This document shows positions 26,067 through 35,348 of a stretch of DNA of 64,000 nucleotides, piece after piece (the stretch's first letter is position 1; the number at the start of each line of letters is the position of its first letter). This stretch comes from Bacteroides ilei. Its GTDB lineage: Bacteria; Bacteroidota; Bacteroidia; Bacteroidales; Bacteroidaceae. Both the position numbers and the translations under genes were made by a program. The stretch lies in NCBI RefSeq assembly GCF_900128495.1, contig NZ_LT635801.1:62001-126000 (forward strand), given 5' to 3'. The notes below the pieces were generated by a model. It was not told the origin of the DNA. It was given only the letters and a program-made list of their open reading frames with translations, and made no database searches.

Positions 26067-27525
26067 ACTGACGGAGATTTTGAGTTATGATCCGAAACAG
26101 CCGATGATTTTCAGCAGCGGATTGTTCCTGTTCCTGTTTTTAGGATTCAGCTTTATTTATATGCTTTTACAGAAGCGTACAACAGCCCGTCTGCTGTTTG
26201 TGTCTGCTTTTTCATATTATTTCTATTATAAAAGCAGTGGGTTCTATTTCTTTTTATTGGGTATTGTTACTGTGTGTGACTTTTTTCTTGCTAGACGTAT
26301 GGTCTGTACAGAAACTCCTTGGAAAAGGAAGGCCTTGGTTGTGGCAAGTCTTTGTGTCAATCTAGGTCTGCTATGTTATTTCAAGTATACCAATTTCTTT
26401 TATGAGATGTTGGCTCCTTTGTGGAACGGTAAGTTTGAACCTTTGGATATTTTCCTTCCTGTAGGAATTTCCTTTTTTACATTCCAGTCGCTCAGTTATA
26501 CCCTTGATGTTTATAGACGTGACCTGAAGCCTTTGGATAATCTGCTGGATTATGTCTTTTATGTATCGTTCTTTCCGCAGTTGGTGGCAGGACCTATTGT
26601 ACGTGCCCGTGATTTTATTCCTCAGATTCGTCAGCCGCTGTTCGTATCAAACGAGATGTTTGGGCAAGGAGTATTTTTCATCATAAGCGGTCTGTTCAAG
26701 AAGGCAGTCATTTCTGATTATATCAGTATAAATTTTGTTGAAAGGATTTTCGATAATCCTGGCCTGTATTCAGGTCTGGAGAATCTTTTCGGCATATATG
26801 GCTATGCATTACAGATTTATTGTGACTTTTCGGGATACAGTGATATGGCAATAGGTCTTGCTCTTTTGCTGGGATTTCGTTTTCCGATTAATTTCAATTC
26901 ACCCTATAAGGCCGATAGTGTAACCGATTTCTGGCACCGTTGGCATATTTCACTGTCAACGTGGCTGAGAGACTATCTGTATATATCTTTGGGAGGTAAT
27001 CGCAAAGGTAAGATACGTACTTATATAAATTTGATATTGACAATGCTTTTAGGAGGATTGTGGCATGGAGCTTCCTGGAATTTTATAGTGTGGGGAGGTC
27101 TGCATGGAGTAGCATTGGCTATCCATAAATTTATTCGTAGCCTGTTGCACCGTCCTAAGACCTATCGCAGTACGGGCATCCGTAAGTTTTTTGCTGTCAT
27201 ACTGACTTTCCATTTTGTATGTTTCTGTTGGGTATTTTTCCGTAACAGTACATTTGAATCGTCTGTAACCATGCTTCGTCAGGTCTTTACCGATTTCCAT
27301 CCGGAACTGTTTACTCAGTTGCTGACTGGCTATTGGAAGGTATTTGTGCTAATGGGGATAGGCTTTATTCTGCATTGGTGCCCAGATAAATGGCAGAATG
27401 CATGTTGCCGTGGCGTTGTCAAGACACCTTTAATCGGTCAGGCTCTGATATTGGTTGCACTAATATTTCTTGTTATTCAAGTTAAAAGCAGCGATATACA
27501 GCCGTTTATCTATTTTCAGTTTTGA
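26044..27525 (+). CDS. MBOAT-family membrane O-acyltransferase
   Basis: A 493-residue polytopic membrane protein with roughly ten hydrophobic helices, of the AlgI/DltB/PatA branch. Landmarks are the PVGISFFTFQSLSYTLDVYR segment, FFPQLVAGPIVRARDF, the DFWHRWHISLSTWLRDYLYI block and GGLWHGASWNFIVWGGLHG, where His in LWHG is the invariant catalytic residue. Enzymes of this type move an acyl group, usually acetyl, across the inner membrane for transfer onto alginate, teichoic acid or peptidoglycan. The two SGNH proteins encoded just upstream are the likely periplasmic acceptors. It starts inside the previous gene and is followed by a terminator at 27548-27576. Confidence 0.92.
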   Translation: MWEIEWSKLTEILSYDPKQPMIFSSGLFLFLFLGFSFIYMLLQKRTTARLLFVSAFSYYFYYKSSGFYFFLLGIVTVCDFFLARRMVCTETPWKRKALVVASLCVNLGLLCYFKYTNFFYEMLAPLWNGKFEPLDIFLPVGISFFTFQSLSYTLDVYRRDLKPLDNLLDYVFYVSFFPQLVAGPIVRARDFIPQIRQPLFVSNEMFGQGVFFIISGLFKKAVISDYISINFVERIFDNPGLYSGLENLFGIYGYALQIYCDFSGYSDMAIGLALLLGFRFPINFNSPYKADSVTDFWHRWHISLSTWLRDYLYISLGGNRKGKIRTYINLILTMLLGGLWHGASWNFIVWGGLHGVALAIHKFIRSLLHRPKTYRSTGIRKFFAVILTFHFVCFCWVFFRNSTFESSVTMLRQVFTDFHPELFTQLLTGYWKVFVLMGIGFILHWCPDKWQNACCRGVVKTPLIGQALILVALIFLVIQVKSSDIQPFIYFQF

Positions 27526-27547
27526 CGTTTTAGATGAGGAGAGTAAG

Positions 27548-27580
27548 CCGGCAGGTTTGGTGAATTGAGCTGCCGGTTTG
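27548..27580. terminator. terminator between convergent MBOAT and aldehyde dehydrogenase genes
   Basis: ccggcag (27548-27554) and ctgccgg (27570-27576) form a perfect 7-bp GC-rich stem followed by tttgttgt. It lies in the 75-base gap between convergent stops. Confidence 0.75.
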
Positions 27581-27600
27581 TTGTAATAGCTGTAACGGTA

Positions 27601-28962
27601 TCAGAACAGCCTTTTGATCCATTTGAGTTTCTTTTCCGAGTAAGGAGGATATTTGATGTTGGGTTCTCCATAATTGCTCTTGTCCAGTATTGATTTCTGA
27701 TGGGAAAACGTCAGGAATCCGGCTTTTCCATGATAATTGCCCATACCAGAATTCCCTACACCTCCAAAAGGAAGTTCATGGCCGGTAAGATGCATAATTG
27801 TATCGTTGATACAGCCTCCGCCGAATGATACAGTGTTCAGAAACTTTTCTTTTTCGTTCCGGTCTGTAGAGAATAAATAGGCGGCCAATGGTTTCTCTCT
27901 GAAGATGATTTGCTGGAGAGTTTCTTCAAAATCAGTGTATGACAATACCGGTAGTATCGGCCCGAATATCTCTTCCTGCATGATAGGGTCATTCCAGTTT
28001 ACATTATCCATGACTGTAGGTTCAATGTAAAGCGTCTGTTCATTGTAGCTTCCTCCATAAATTGTCTTCGTTTTATCTATCAGACGTATAATCCGGTCAA
28101 AGTTTCTTTTATTGATGATGCTTACATAATGTTCCGCTCCATCCGAATAAGAGGACAGTGTCAGTCTCTGTTTGATAAGCTCCAATAGCCTAGGTTTTAT
28201 CGAATCTTCTACCAGCAGATAGTCCGGTGCGACGCAGGTTTGTCCGGCATTCAGGTATTTCCCCCAGACTATCCGTTTGGCGGCAATCTTCAGGTTGGCT
28301 TTAGAGGTGACGATTACCGGTGATTTTCCTCCTAACTCCAATGTTACCGGGGTCAGGTTTCGTGCAGCCGCTTCATAGACTATTTTACCCACACGGGGGC
28401 TTCCGGTAAAGAATATCTTGTCGTATGGAAGCTCTAATATGGCAGTAGTTTCAGAGACTCCTCCTTCTATTACATGCAGATATTCTGAAGGAAAATTAGT
28501 GTTAATGAGCCGGGCCATGACATGCATTGTGTTTGCAGGGAGTTCACTAGGCTTTATCATGCATGTATTTCCTGCCGCTATGGCACTGATTGCAGGAATC
28601 AAGGTAAGTGAGTACGGATAGTTCCATGCCCCTATAATGAGTGTACATCCCAAGGGCTCATAATAGATGCGACTTTTAGCCGGAAGTAGCGGAAGTCCGG
28701 TCTTTACTTTTTTAGGCTTATTTAATTGGTCTAGATTTTTGAGGAAATAGTTTATCTCCGCATAGATCAGGTTCAATTCGTTTGTATAGACATCAAAAGC
28801 TGATTTCCTGAAATCTTTATATATTGCTTCCAGCAACAGATTCTCGTTTGATTTTAAAAGATCTCTTAGTTTCGACAGATTTTCTTTTCTGAAAGGAATC
28901 TCTTTTGTCTTTTGGCTGAAGAAGAAATCTTTTTGTGATTGGAAAATTTGTTCGTAATTCAT
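27601..28962 (-). CDS. aldehyde dehydrogenase, class 3 (ALDH3-like)
   Basis: A cytoplasmic NAD(P)-dependent aldehyde dehydrogenase that oxidises aliphatic or aromatic aldehydes to acids. I place the start at 28962 (MNYEQIFQSQKDFFF, 453 residues); the open frame continues 20 codons upstream with residues that do not belong to the family. The cofactor site includes LGCTLIIGAWNYPYSLTL and FFTGSPRVGKIVYEAA. The catalytic Glu is in VTLELGGKSPVIV and the nucleophile Cys in NAGQTCVAPDYLLV. The C-terminal HELPFGGVGNSGMGNYHGKA is typical of the short ALDH3/coniferyl-aldehyde branch. It stands alone between the MBOAT and SusD genes with its own flanking hairpins. Confidence 0.92.
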   Translation of the reverse strand: MNYEQIFQSQKDFFFSQKTKEIPFRKENLSKLRDLLKSNENLLLEAIYKDFRKSAFDVYTNELNLIYAEINYFLKNLDQLNKPKKVKTGLPLLPAKSRIYYEPLGCTLIIGAWNYPYSLTLIPAISAIAAGNTCMIKPSELPANTMHVMARLINTNFPSEYLHVIEGGVSETTAILELPYDKIFFTGSPRVGKIVYEAAARNLTPVTLELGGKSPVIVTSKANLKIAAKRIVWGKYLNAGQTCVAPDYLLVEDSIKPRLLELIKQRLTLSSYSDGAEHYVSIINKRNFDRIIRLIDKTKTIYGGSYNEQTLYIEPTVMDNVNWNDPIMQEEIFGPILPVLSYTDFEETLQQIIFREKPLAAYLFSTDRNEKEKFLNTVSFGGGCINDTIMHLTGHELPFGGVGNSGMGNYHGKAGFLTFSHQKSILDKSNYGEPNIKYPPYSEKKLKWIKRLF

Positions 28963-29043
28963 ATAGGTACAATTGTTGAATAATTGGTAAAGATATATTA
29001 AAGAGATCAATATGCAATTCATTGTACCGTAACATTAAGATAA

Positions 29044-29080
29044 AAAAACACCCCGGCAATATAGCCGAGGTGTTTTTCTT
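29044..29080 (-). terminator. terminator of the leftward SusC/SusD pair
   Basis: acaccccggc...gccgaggtgt forms a hairpin with A-runs on the left and T-runs on the right, so it could stop transcription in either direction. It lies 55-90 bases after the SusD stop at 29136. Confidence 0.75.
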
Positions 29081-29135
29081 TGAGCCAATACAATTATATA
29101 GAACTGGTATATATTGGCAGATATTGCTATCTTTT

Positions 29136-30623
29136 TTAATTTCTCTGTGGTAAGGTTGATGACCAGTTCTCATTCTGGGTTACACCATATCCTGCATTGA
29201 TTTCTGCATTTGGAATAGGGAATACCAAATTAGAAATCTTATAATTTGTATAGGCAAATGAGATACTCGGAGCTTGTGTAGCATCTACTTCGGCCATTTC
29301 ATCCCAACGGCGCAGGTCGTATAGACGTAATCCTTCCTGGAACAATTCACGTGCACGCTCATCTTTAATGAAAGACATCAGTTCTTCCTTCGTAGAAGGC
29401 AGATCACTGACAGATGTAATATCTGCATTACGTTTGGCGACAGTCAACAATGCATTTTGTGCATTATTGATACTTCCATTTGAGCTGTGCAGATTTGCTT
29501 CTGCCATGATGAGGTACATTTCAGGTGCGTTGACAATATAATTTGTCGCATAGGCAGGGTTACCCGAAGAGAAATGAGAGAATTTACCTCCTTTGAATAT
29601 AGGAACTTCCGGAGTAGATTCATCATCCCATTCAAAAATGCTTGTACGGCAATCGTTTTCACCATATAAAGACTGAAGTTTCGGACTCGGGCTATAATTA
29701 TAGCTGCTCCATAAGGTACCACAAGAATTAGCAGACCAGTTCTGGCTGGCTGTAATAGCTAGGGCAAACATACTTTCAGTATTGGATGTCTCACTGTTAT
29801 ATAGAGCTTTATAGTTTGCATTGCCATATGTCAGAGTTGAAATATTGGCAGCATCAAGTGCTTTTTGTGCATCTTGTATAGCTTCATCCCAATTTTCCAT
29901 ATATAAGTTTGTACGTGCTAACAAGCCATATACGGCAGCTTTACTGAAATATTGTAGCTGGCCTCTGTCACCACCGGCAGCATCGAAGTGGTTAATAGCA
30001 TTGTTGAAATCGGACAATATTGCTTCATAACTTTGCCCTATAGTAGAACGCGATACTTTTTCGAATGCAGGTATAGGTGTATTAATTACCACGATACCAG
30101 GTTCCGATGAAAAGTCTGTGCCATTTACTTTTATTTGATGGCAGAATATATTTGTCAACATCAGCTGGGCATAACCACGTAATGAATATGCTTCAGCCAT
30201 ATATAAGTCAAGTTCCGCCTTTTCTTCCGGTGTCGCATTTTCATATATAGCTGGAACAGCCTCTATTATACGGGCTGCGTTATCAGCAACTTTATATCCA
30301 TATTCCCATATGGATTTTAAATAAGTATCTGTATCTACAACGGTAAACGTATAGATATCGTCAAAATGTCCGGTTTTACCATTCCAGTAGCTGATATCTG
30401 TCGGGATATCTCCTATACTGATGGCATAATTACCAGCAAAGTTATAATAGTACAGATTATAATACGTTCCATTCAGTGCGGTTGAAATTTTTGAAACCGA
30501 AGTTAAAGCATCTTCCGTATCAATGCCTGAATAATAATCGGTTTCCAGGAAAGTATCACCGCAACTTGTCATGCCAGCTCCCAGAGCTATCAGCATAAAT
30601 GCTTTTAATATATGTTTTTTCAT
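29136..30623 (-). CDS. SusD/RagB-like lipoprotein of the expressed pair
   Basis: A 495-residue outer-membrane lipoprotein that binds glycan or peptide substrate on the cell surface and caps its SusC partner. I use the ATG at 30623 (MKKHILKAFMLIALG); a TTG three codons upstream is not needed. The lipidated Cys is in GAGMTSCGDTFLETDYYSG. SusD-type TPR helices follow (ALNGTYYNLYYYNFAGNY, AEAYSLRGYAQLMLTNIFCH, AAVYGLLARTNLYMENWDEA) and the family C-terminus has RARELFQEGLRLYDLRRWDE. It lies 21 bases after the complete SusC gene and is presumably expressed with it. Substrate is unknown; no glycoside hydrolase gene lies nearby. Confidence 0.93.
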   Translation of the reverse strand: MKKHILKAFMLIALGAGMTSCGDTFLETDYYSGIDTEDALTSVSKISTALNGTYYNLYYYNFAGNYAISIGDIPTDISYWNGKTGHFDDIYTFTVVDTDTYLKSIWEYGYKVADNAARIIEAVPAIYENATPEEKAELDLYMAEAYSLRGYAQLMLTNIFCHQIKVNGTDFSSEPGIVVINTPIPAFEKVSRSTIGQSYEAILSDFNNAINHFDAAGGDRGQLQYFSKAAVYGLLARTNLYMENWDEAIQDAQKALDAANISTLTYGNANYKALYNSETSNTESMFALAITASQNWSANSCGTLWSSYNYSPSPKLQSLYGENDCRTSIFEWDDESTPEVPIFKGGKFSHFSSGNPAYATNYIVNAPEMYLIMAEANLHSSNGSINNAQNALLTVAKRNADITSVSDLPSTKEELMSFIKDERARELFQEGLRLYDLRRWDEMAEVDATQAPSISFAYTNYKISNLVFPIPNAEINAGYGVTQNENWSSTLPQRN

Positions 30624-30653
30624 ATTATACAATTTCTTTTAAGTTGCTAATAG

Positions 30654-33600
30654 TTAGAAAGTAAGTTGGATACCTCCGATAAAAGTACGGGTAGCAGGAT
30701 ATTGCCATGCTATGACACCGTTTGCTGATGTTTCCGGGTTGTAACCTACGAAATCACTTGCGGTGAATGTGTAAAGGTTATCTACAGAAATGTATGCCCG
30801 GAGTCTCTGTATCAGGACCTTTTCTGTCCATTTTTTCGGAAGAGTATATCCAAGTGTCAGGTTACTTATACGTAAATAGTTTCCGCTATATAAGAAACGT
30901 GATGAAGTGGATGTTGCATTATACGGGTCTGAATAGATGTATTGAGGATATTTGGCATCCTTATTCTCTTCTGTCCATGAGTTGAGTGCAACGTCTTTCA
31001 ACGGAGTTCTGAATGCCATTCCGAATCCGGTGAAGGCTGCTCCTGAATCAAATACTTTTCCGCCAAGACGGTAATTGAATGACAATCCGAAATCAATGTC
31101 TTTCCATCTCAGGTTGGTTCCGAATCCGCCTAATACATCCGGGTCGGCGTCTCCCACATAGCGTTTAGCTGCGGCATTGTAATCACTGGTAGTTTCGTCT
31201 CCCGTTTCGTTCAGATACCATAATGGTTTTCCTGTTTCACGGTCAACACCGGCATATTCCTTCATTTTGAACTGTGTATAAGGCCGGCCTTCTTCTATAA
31301 TCTGGTAAGTATATTCTATAGGCTCATCAGTAGACAGCTTCACAACTTCATTTTCATTCCAAGTCAAGTTAGCGTAAGCACTCCATGTCCAGTCTTTAGT
31401 CTGAAGGATACTTGCATTAACTGAGAATTCAATACCATGGTTACGGATTTTTCCGATGTTCTGGTAAGTCTCAGTCATACCAGTGGTCATGGACAAAGGT
31501 ACCTGGAACAATGCATCTGAGGTAATTTCGTTATAAAAGTCGAATGTAAAATGTAGACGGTGCCACAATGAAAGGTCGAATCCAACATCGAATTTTTTGG
31601 AAACTTCCCATGTCAGTTCCTGATTTGAAATACTTACAGGAATCATACCCGGCATCTGATTATAGTTGTAACCAGATCCATAGAATCCTCGTGCTGCATA
31701 CCAGTCTATATCCTGATTACCTACTGTACCGTAAGAAGCACGTAATGTGGCGTTTGTAATTACATTATTTCCAATCAAAAAGTCTTCTCCAGAAATACGC
31801 CATTTACCTCCTACTGACCAGAAGTTACCCCAACGGGTATCACTACCGAACACAGAGGAACCATCCCGACGATATGAACCTGAGAGATAATATTTGTCGG
31901 CATATGAATAGTGTGCGTCCATAAAGTAAGAAGCCAGGCGAGCTTCCTTTTTGTAATATTCACTTCCCTGATCTGTTCCTGCCGTGGTCAAATCACGCAT
32001 ACCGGAATCAGCGAATGGGAAATCTGACTTGGCATAATATTCATAGTAGTATGATTTTTTTTGCATTTCTTGTCCTAACATCACGCTAACGTCATGTTTG
32101 TCGGCAAATTTATGGTTCCAACCGAATACATTATTCCATGTAATTACTGTATTACGTGAGTTGTATTGCTGTCCCAAACCATTATAATCCATAGCTTGTG
32201 GATTGTAGAGTGCACTCCAATACTGGTATTGACGTAAATCTGTAAGGTTGACGCCTAAAGTAGTTTTTGCATAGATACCTAATCCGAAATCAACTTGCAG
32301 ATATGGGTTTAAATTGATAGTCTGCATTTTGTTTTCATTCAGTTCACCGGCATCTTCATCCATCAATGCTACTGGGTTATACATATTTATGTTGTTATAG
32401 TTTCCTTCAGAGTCGTATACGGGATCCATTGGAGTCTGGCTGGAAATTGCAGCAGTTAATGGGCTTGACATAGAACCACCTGTAGACAATGAGAATCCAT
32501 TTTGGGTAGAATAGCTATAAGATGTATTTACACCGATTGTGGCCCATTTAAATTTTGAATCAAGATTCATACGTCCTGAGAATCGTTCCATATCTGATCC
32601 GATAATCAGACCGTCAGTGTTCAAATAACCCAAGCTAACATAATAACCAGTATTTCCGCTTCTTCCTTGTGCGCTGAGGTTGTAATCCTGATAATATCCT
32701 TTACGGGTGATGGCATCCATCCAGTCTGTACTAGTCTTGCGGTCCCAGCCGAAATAGTTGTCGGCCAGATAATCATAATTTTCCTGCCAGTCACCGCCTT
32801 GATATGCAGTTCGACCGTCGGTGAACAATTTCATGGATTCTTCAGCATTAGCGAAATCCATATTGTTGTTCCCCATAGATACGAAACCTTGTTTAACATC
32901 CAAATTCAAGTTGAATTTGCCTTCTGAACCTTTCTTTGTTGTGACTACGATTACACCGTTTGCAGCACGTGAACCATAAATGGCTGTAGCAGCAGCATCT
33001 TTTAACACAGTAATACTTTCGATATCAGCCGGATTGATTGATGACATAGGATCAACCATGTTATTGTCTTTTGAACTCATTGCATCAGTATCAGAGTTGA
33101 CAGGCATTCCGTCTATTACGTAAAGAGGCTGTGTACCAGAATTTAAAGAAGCACGTCCACGTATATATACAGATCCCCATACACCAGGCATACTGGTAGA
33201 GTTGTTCATCTGTACACCGGGAACTGTTCCTTCTAGCACTTTTACAAAGTTTGCATCGTTCTTTTTAGCGATAGCGTCTTCGCCTACAATAGAAGCTGCA
33301 CCAGTGAATGAAGCTTTACGTTGTACACCATAACCGGTTACTACAACTTCATCAAGTGCTTGAGCATCTGATTTTAGAACAACCTTAACCATCGATTTTA
33401 CAGCCACTTCCTGAGTCTGCATACCGATGAAAGATATTACCAAAGTTTTCGCCGAACTTGGTACGTTTGTTAAAGTAAAGTTTCCATCAATATCAGTAAC
33501 AGTACCAACTGTTGTACCTTTTACCAATACCGATGCACCTACAACAGGTAAACCGTCTTCTTCTGAAGTGACATTACCAGTCACTTTAGAAACCTGAGCG

Positions 33601-33659
33601 TTTACCAGACCTATACCAATCACTAGCAAGGTCATTAACAGCATCAATTTTCTTTTCAT
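30654..33659 (-). CDS. SusC-like TonB-dependent receptor (complete, expressed copy A)
   Basis: A 1001-residue outer-membrane receptor that imports a nutrient using TonB energy. The signal peptide is MKRKLMLLMTLLVIGIGLVN; residues 23-100 are a carboxypeptidase-regulatory-like domain (VVGASVLVKGTTVGTVTDID). Then come the plug (ALDEVVVTGYGVQRKASFTG, KDAAATAIYGSRAANGVIVV) and a 22-strand barrel ending in RTFIGGIQLTF. Codons 68-73 (S-S-A-K-T-L) contain, at 33442-33458, the 17-bp sequence that also starts two silent SusC genes on the other strand. Thus the 5' end, promoter and signal peptide of this gene can be exchanged by inversion. In this assembly copy A is ON. A -7 box is at 33708-33715. Confidence 0.95.
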   Translation of the reverse strand: MKRKLMLLMTLLVIGIGLVNAQVSKVTGNVTSEEDGLPVVGASVLVKGTTVGTVTDIDGNFTLTNVPSSAKTLVISFIGMQTQEVAVKSMVKVVLKSDAQALDEVVVTGYGVQRKASFTGAASIVGEDAIAKKNDANFVKVLEGTVPGVQMNNSTSMPGVWGSVYIRGRASLNSGTQPLYVIDGMPVNSDTDAMSSKDNNMVDPMSSINPADIESITVLKDAAATAIYGSRAANGVIVVTTKKGSEGKFNLNLDVKQGFVSMGNNNMDFANAEESMKLFTDGRTAYQGGDWQENYDYLADNYFGWDRKTSTDWMDAITRKGYYQDYNLSAQGRSGNTGYYVSLGYLNTDGLIIGSDMERFSGRMNLDSKFKWATIGVNTSYSYSTQNGFSLSTGGSMSSPLTAAISSQTPMDPVYDSEGNYNNINMYNPVALMDEDAGELNENKMQTINLNPYLQVDFGLGIYAKTTLGVNLTDLRQYQYWSALYNPQAMDYNGLGQQYNSRNTVITWNNVFGWNHKFADKHDVSVMLGQEMQKKSYYYEYYAKSDFPFADSGMRDLTTAGTDQGSEYYKKEARLASYFMDAHYSYADKYYLSGSYRRDGSSVFGSDTRWGNFWSVGGKWRISGEDFLIGNNVITNATLRASYGTVGNQDIDWYAARGFYGSGYNYNQMPGMIPVSISNQELTWEVSKKFDVGFDLSLWHRLHFTFDFYNEITSDALFQVPLSMTTGMTETYQNIGKIRNHGIEFSVNASILQTKDWTWSAYANLTWNENEVVKLSTDEPIEYTYQIIEEGRPYTQFKMKEYAGVDRETGKPLWYLNETGDETTSDYNAAAKRYVGDADPDVLGGFGTNLRWKDIDFGLSFNYRLGGKVFDSGAAFTGFGMAFRTPLKDVALNSWTEENKDAKYPQYIYSDPYNATSTSSRFLYSGNYLRISNLTLGYTLPKKWTEKVLIQRLRAYISVDNLYTFTASDFVGYNPETSANGVIAWQYPATRTFIGGIQLTF
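33442..33458 (-). repeat. 17-bp inversion site, copy A (inside expressed SusC)
   Basis: The minus strand reads agttcggcgaaaacttt, encoding residues 68-73 of SusC copy A. Identical 17-mers in opposite orientation are at 35332-35348 and 40271-40287. Copies A and C share 21 bases (continuing ggta). Confidence 0.9.
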
Positions 33660-33959
33660 AAGATCTCTCGTCTTAAATTTTACAATAAATAAACTATTTT
33701 ATGATTGCAAAAATACTACAAAATATTTAAAAAGTTTCATTTTGATTCATAAATCATAAGCCAAAGTCTGTTTTTTAACATATTTGCTACCTGTAGGCGT
33801 ATATTTTTGTTATAAACTTTCAAAAATAACTACCAAAATGGCTTGTATTATTTAAAATTTCACACTTCCTATTTTGCATTTTTTGTCATTTACTTAAGTT
33901 TCACTCCTATTTTCAAGAAAAATCTAATCAATTCATTACTTATTTAAATAATCAAAAAA
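33660..33959. promoter_or_regulatory. promoter region of expressed SusC, divergent from recombinase
   Basis: This 300-base AT-rich gap between the two divergent genes has no gene. A -7 box TATATTTG-like sequence (TATTTTTG, 33708-33715, minus) is 48 bases before the SusC ATG. No clear promoter for the recombinase on the plus strand is seen. The whole gap lies within the segment predicted to invert, so the promoter moves with the SusC 5' end. Confidence 0.55.
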
Positions 33960-35129
33960 ATGGAAAAAATAAAGTTCAGATTGGTCTATAATCGCAAGAA
34001 AAGGCTCAACAATATGCGTCAGGCTCTAATTCAGGTAGAAGCATACTGTAACAAAGAAAAAGTCTATTTTTCGACCCATATCTATATTCATCCAGAACAA
34101 TGGGACAAACATAACGGAAGAATTATCAGACATCCACAGCAAGAGGACTTGAATAGAATGACAGATGAATTTATCTTAAAATTACAATGGATTGAACTGA
34201 AAGCTTGGAAGCTGGGAAAACAGATGTCATTGGCACTTTTAAAGGAATGTTTTATCAATGATATAGATACTTCGCAGAATCTGTTTATTCCATGGAGTAG
34301 AAAATGGGTAGAAAATTCCATGCGTAAAAAAAGTACCCAACAAAATCTATTCACAACATTGGATTTGTTGGAAGATTTGAAAAAAAAGCTGACTTTCGGT
34401 GATCTGACCTATACATTTATATTGAACTTTGAATCTTATCTATTTAAAAATAATTTAAGTATCAATACAGTAGCTAAACATATGAGTCAATTTAGAACGT
34501 TGATAAACGAGGCAATTAAACAGGGATATTTGTCAAATGAATATAATCCATTTAGTAAATATAAAATCAAGACAATTCCCAGTAAGCATACATTTTTGTT
34601 ACCCAATGAAATCTATAAATTAGAAAATCTGGATTTATCGTTTACGTCAAACACCCTCCGACATTCTTTGGATGCGTTTCTTTTTTGTTGTTATACCGGA
34701 TTACGTTATTCGGATTTTATACAACTGACATCAAATAATCTTATAAGATTGAATCAAAAAAACTGCTGGCTAAGTTTTCAATCCGTAAAGACTCATGTAG
34801 AAACCCGTATACCTTTATATTTATTATTTCAAGGTAAAGCTTTAGATATTTTAAGAAAATACAAACAGAATCTGGATTCATTTTTCAAATTAAAATCTAA
34901 TTCAAATGTAAACAAGGATCTTATTAAAATAGGGCGTCTGGCTAATATTGACAAGCATTTTTCTTTCCATTCTGCGCGACATACCAATGCTACTCTTTTA
35001 ATCTATAACGGAGCCCAAATTACTACTGTACAAAAATTATTAGGACATAGAAGCATTAAAACCACTCAAGGTTATAGTGATATCTTTTCAGGGACAATCA
35101 TTAAGGACTTGAAAAAATGCAAATTTTGA
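33960..35129 (+). CDS. tyrosine recombinase (probable SusC shufflon invertase)
   Basis: A 389-residue site-specific recombinase. The N-terminal arm-type DNA-binding domain (MEKIKFRLVYNRKKRLNN; IHPEQWDKHNGRII) and SAM-like core-binding domain (about 100-205) are those of Bacteroides integrase-like invertases. The catalytic domain is intact: Arg in CYTGLRYSDFIQL, HSARHTNATLLIY (His-x-x-Arg), LLGHRSIKTT (Gly-His) and nucleophile Tyr in TTQGYSDIF. It sits between the promoter of the expressed SusC and the first silent SusC, inside the predicted invertible segment, with no other phage or transfer gene next to it. A tyrosine invertase acting on SusC/SusD genes is known in B. fragilis; that this one acts on the 17-bp sites is inferred. 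Confidence 0.88.
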   Translation: MEKIKFRLVYNRKKRLNNMRQALIQVEAYCNKEKVYFSTHIYIHPEQWDKHNGRIIRHPQQEDLNRMTDEFILKLQWIELKAWKLGKQMSLALLKECFINDIDTSQNLFIPWSRKWVENSMRKKSTQQNLFTTLDLLEDLKKKLTFGDLTYTFILNFESYLFKNNLSINTVAKHMSQFRTLINEAIKQGYLSNEYNPFSKYKIKTIPSKHTFLLPNEIYKLENLDLSFTSNTLRHSLDAFLFCCYTGLRYSDFIQLTSNNLIRLNQKNCWLSFQSVKTHVETRIPLYLLFQGKALDILRKYKQNLDSFFKLKSNSNVNKDLIKIGRLANIDKHFSFHSARHTNATLLIYNGAQITTVQKLLGHRSIKTTQGYSDIFSGTIIKDLKKCKF

Positions 35130-35224
35130 ATCTACGCTTTTGGGGGATATCCTGAAACTTTTAAATATTATCGTTAATTATGGAGATACAAAATCAGTCT
35201 TTATTGTAATTGAAAGTATTTAAA

Positions 35225-35331
35225 AGGTAGAAAATATTTAAAGATGCTTTTATATAAGCTAGTTATAAGTTATGAAGATATAAACTAGTCATATAATAAT
35301 ATATTGATTATCAGCTATTTAATATTTTTTA
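35225..35331 (+). repeat. conserved-spacing leader before silent SusC copy B
   Basis: The 13-mer aggtagaaaatat (35225-35237) recurs at 40164-40176. In both cases it lies exactly 107 bases upstream of the 17-bp site. The intervening sequence is AT-rich and diverged; both contain an actagt palindrome core (35286-35291 region and near 40255). It may hold accessory recombinase sites or be leftover flanking sequence. Confidence 0.45.
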
Positions 35332-35348
35332 AGTTCGGCGAAAACTTT
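35332..35348 (+). repeat. 17-bp inversion site, copy B (start of silent SusC)
   Basis: agttcggcgaaaacttt, identical to the sites at 33442-33458 (inverted) and 40271-40287 (direct). The SusC frame of copy B runs through it in the same phase as in copy A, and a TAA stop lies four codons upstream at 35320-35322. Confidence 0.9.
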
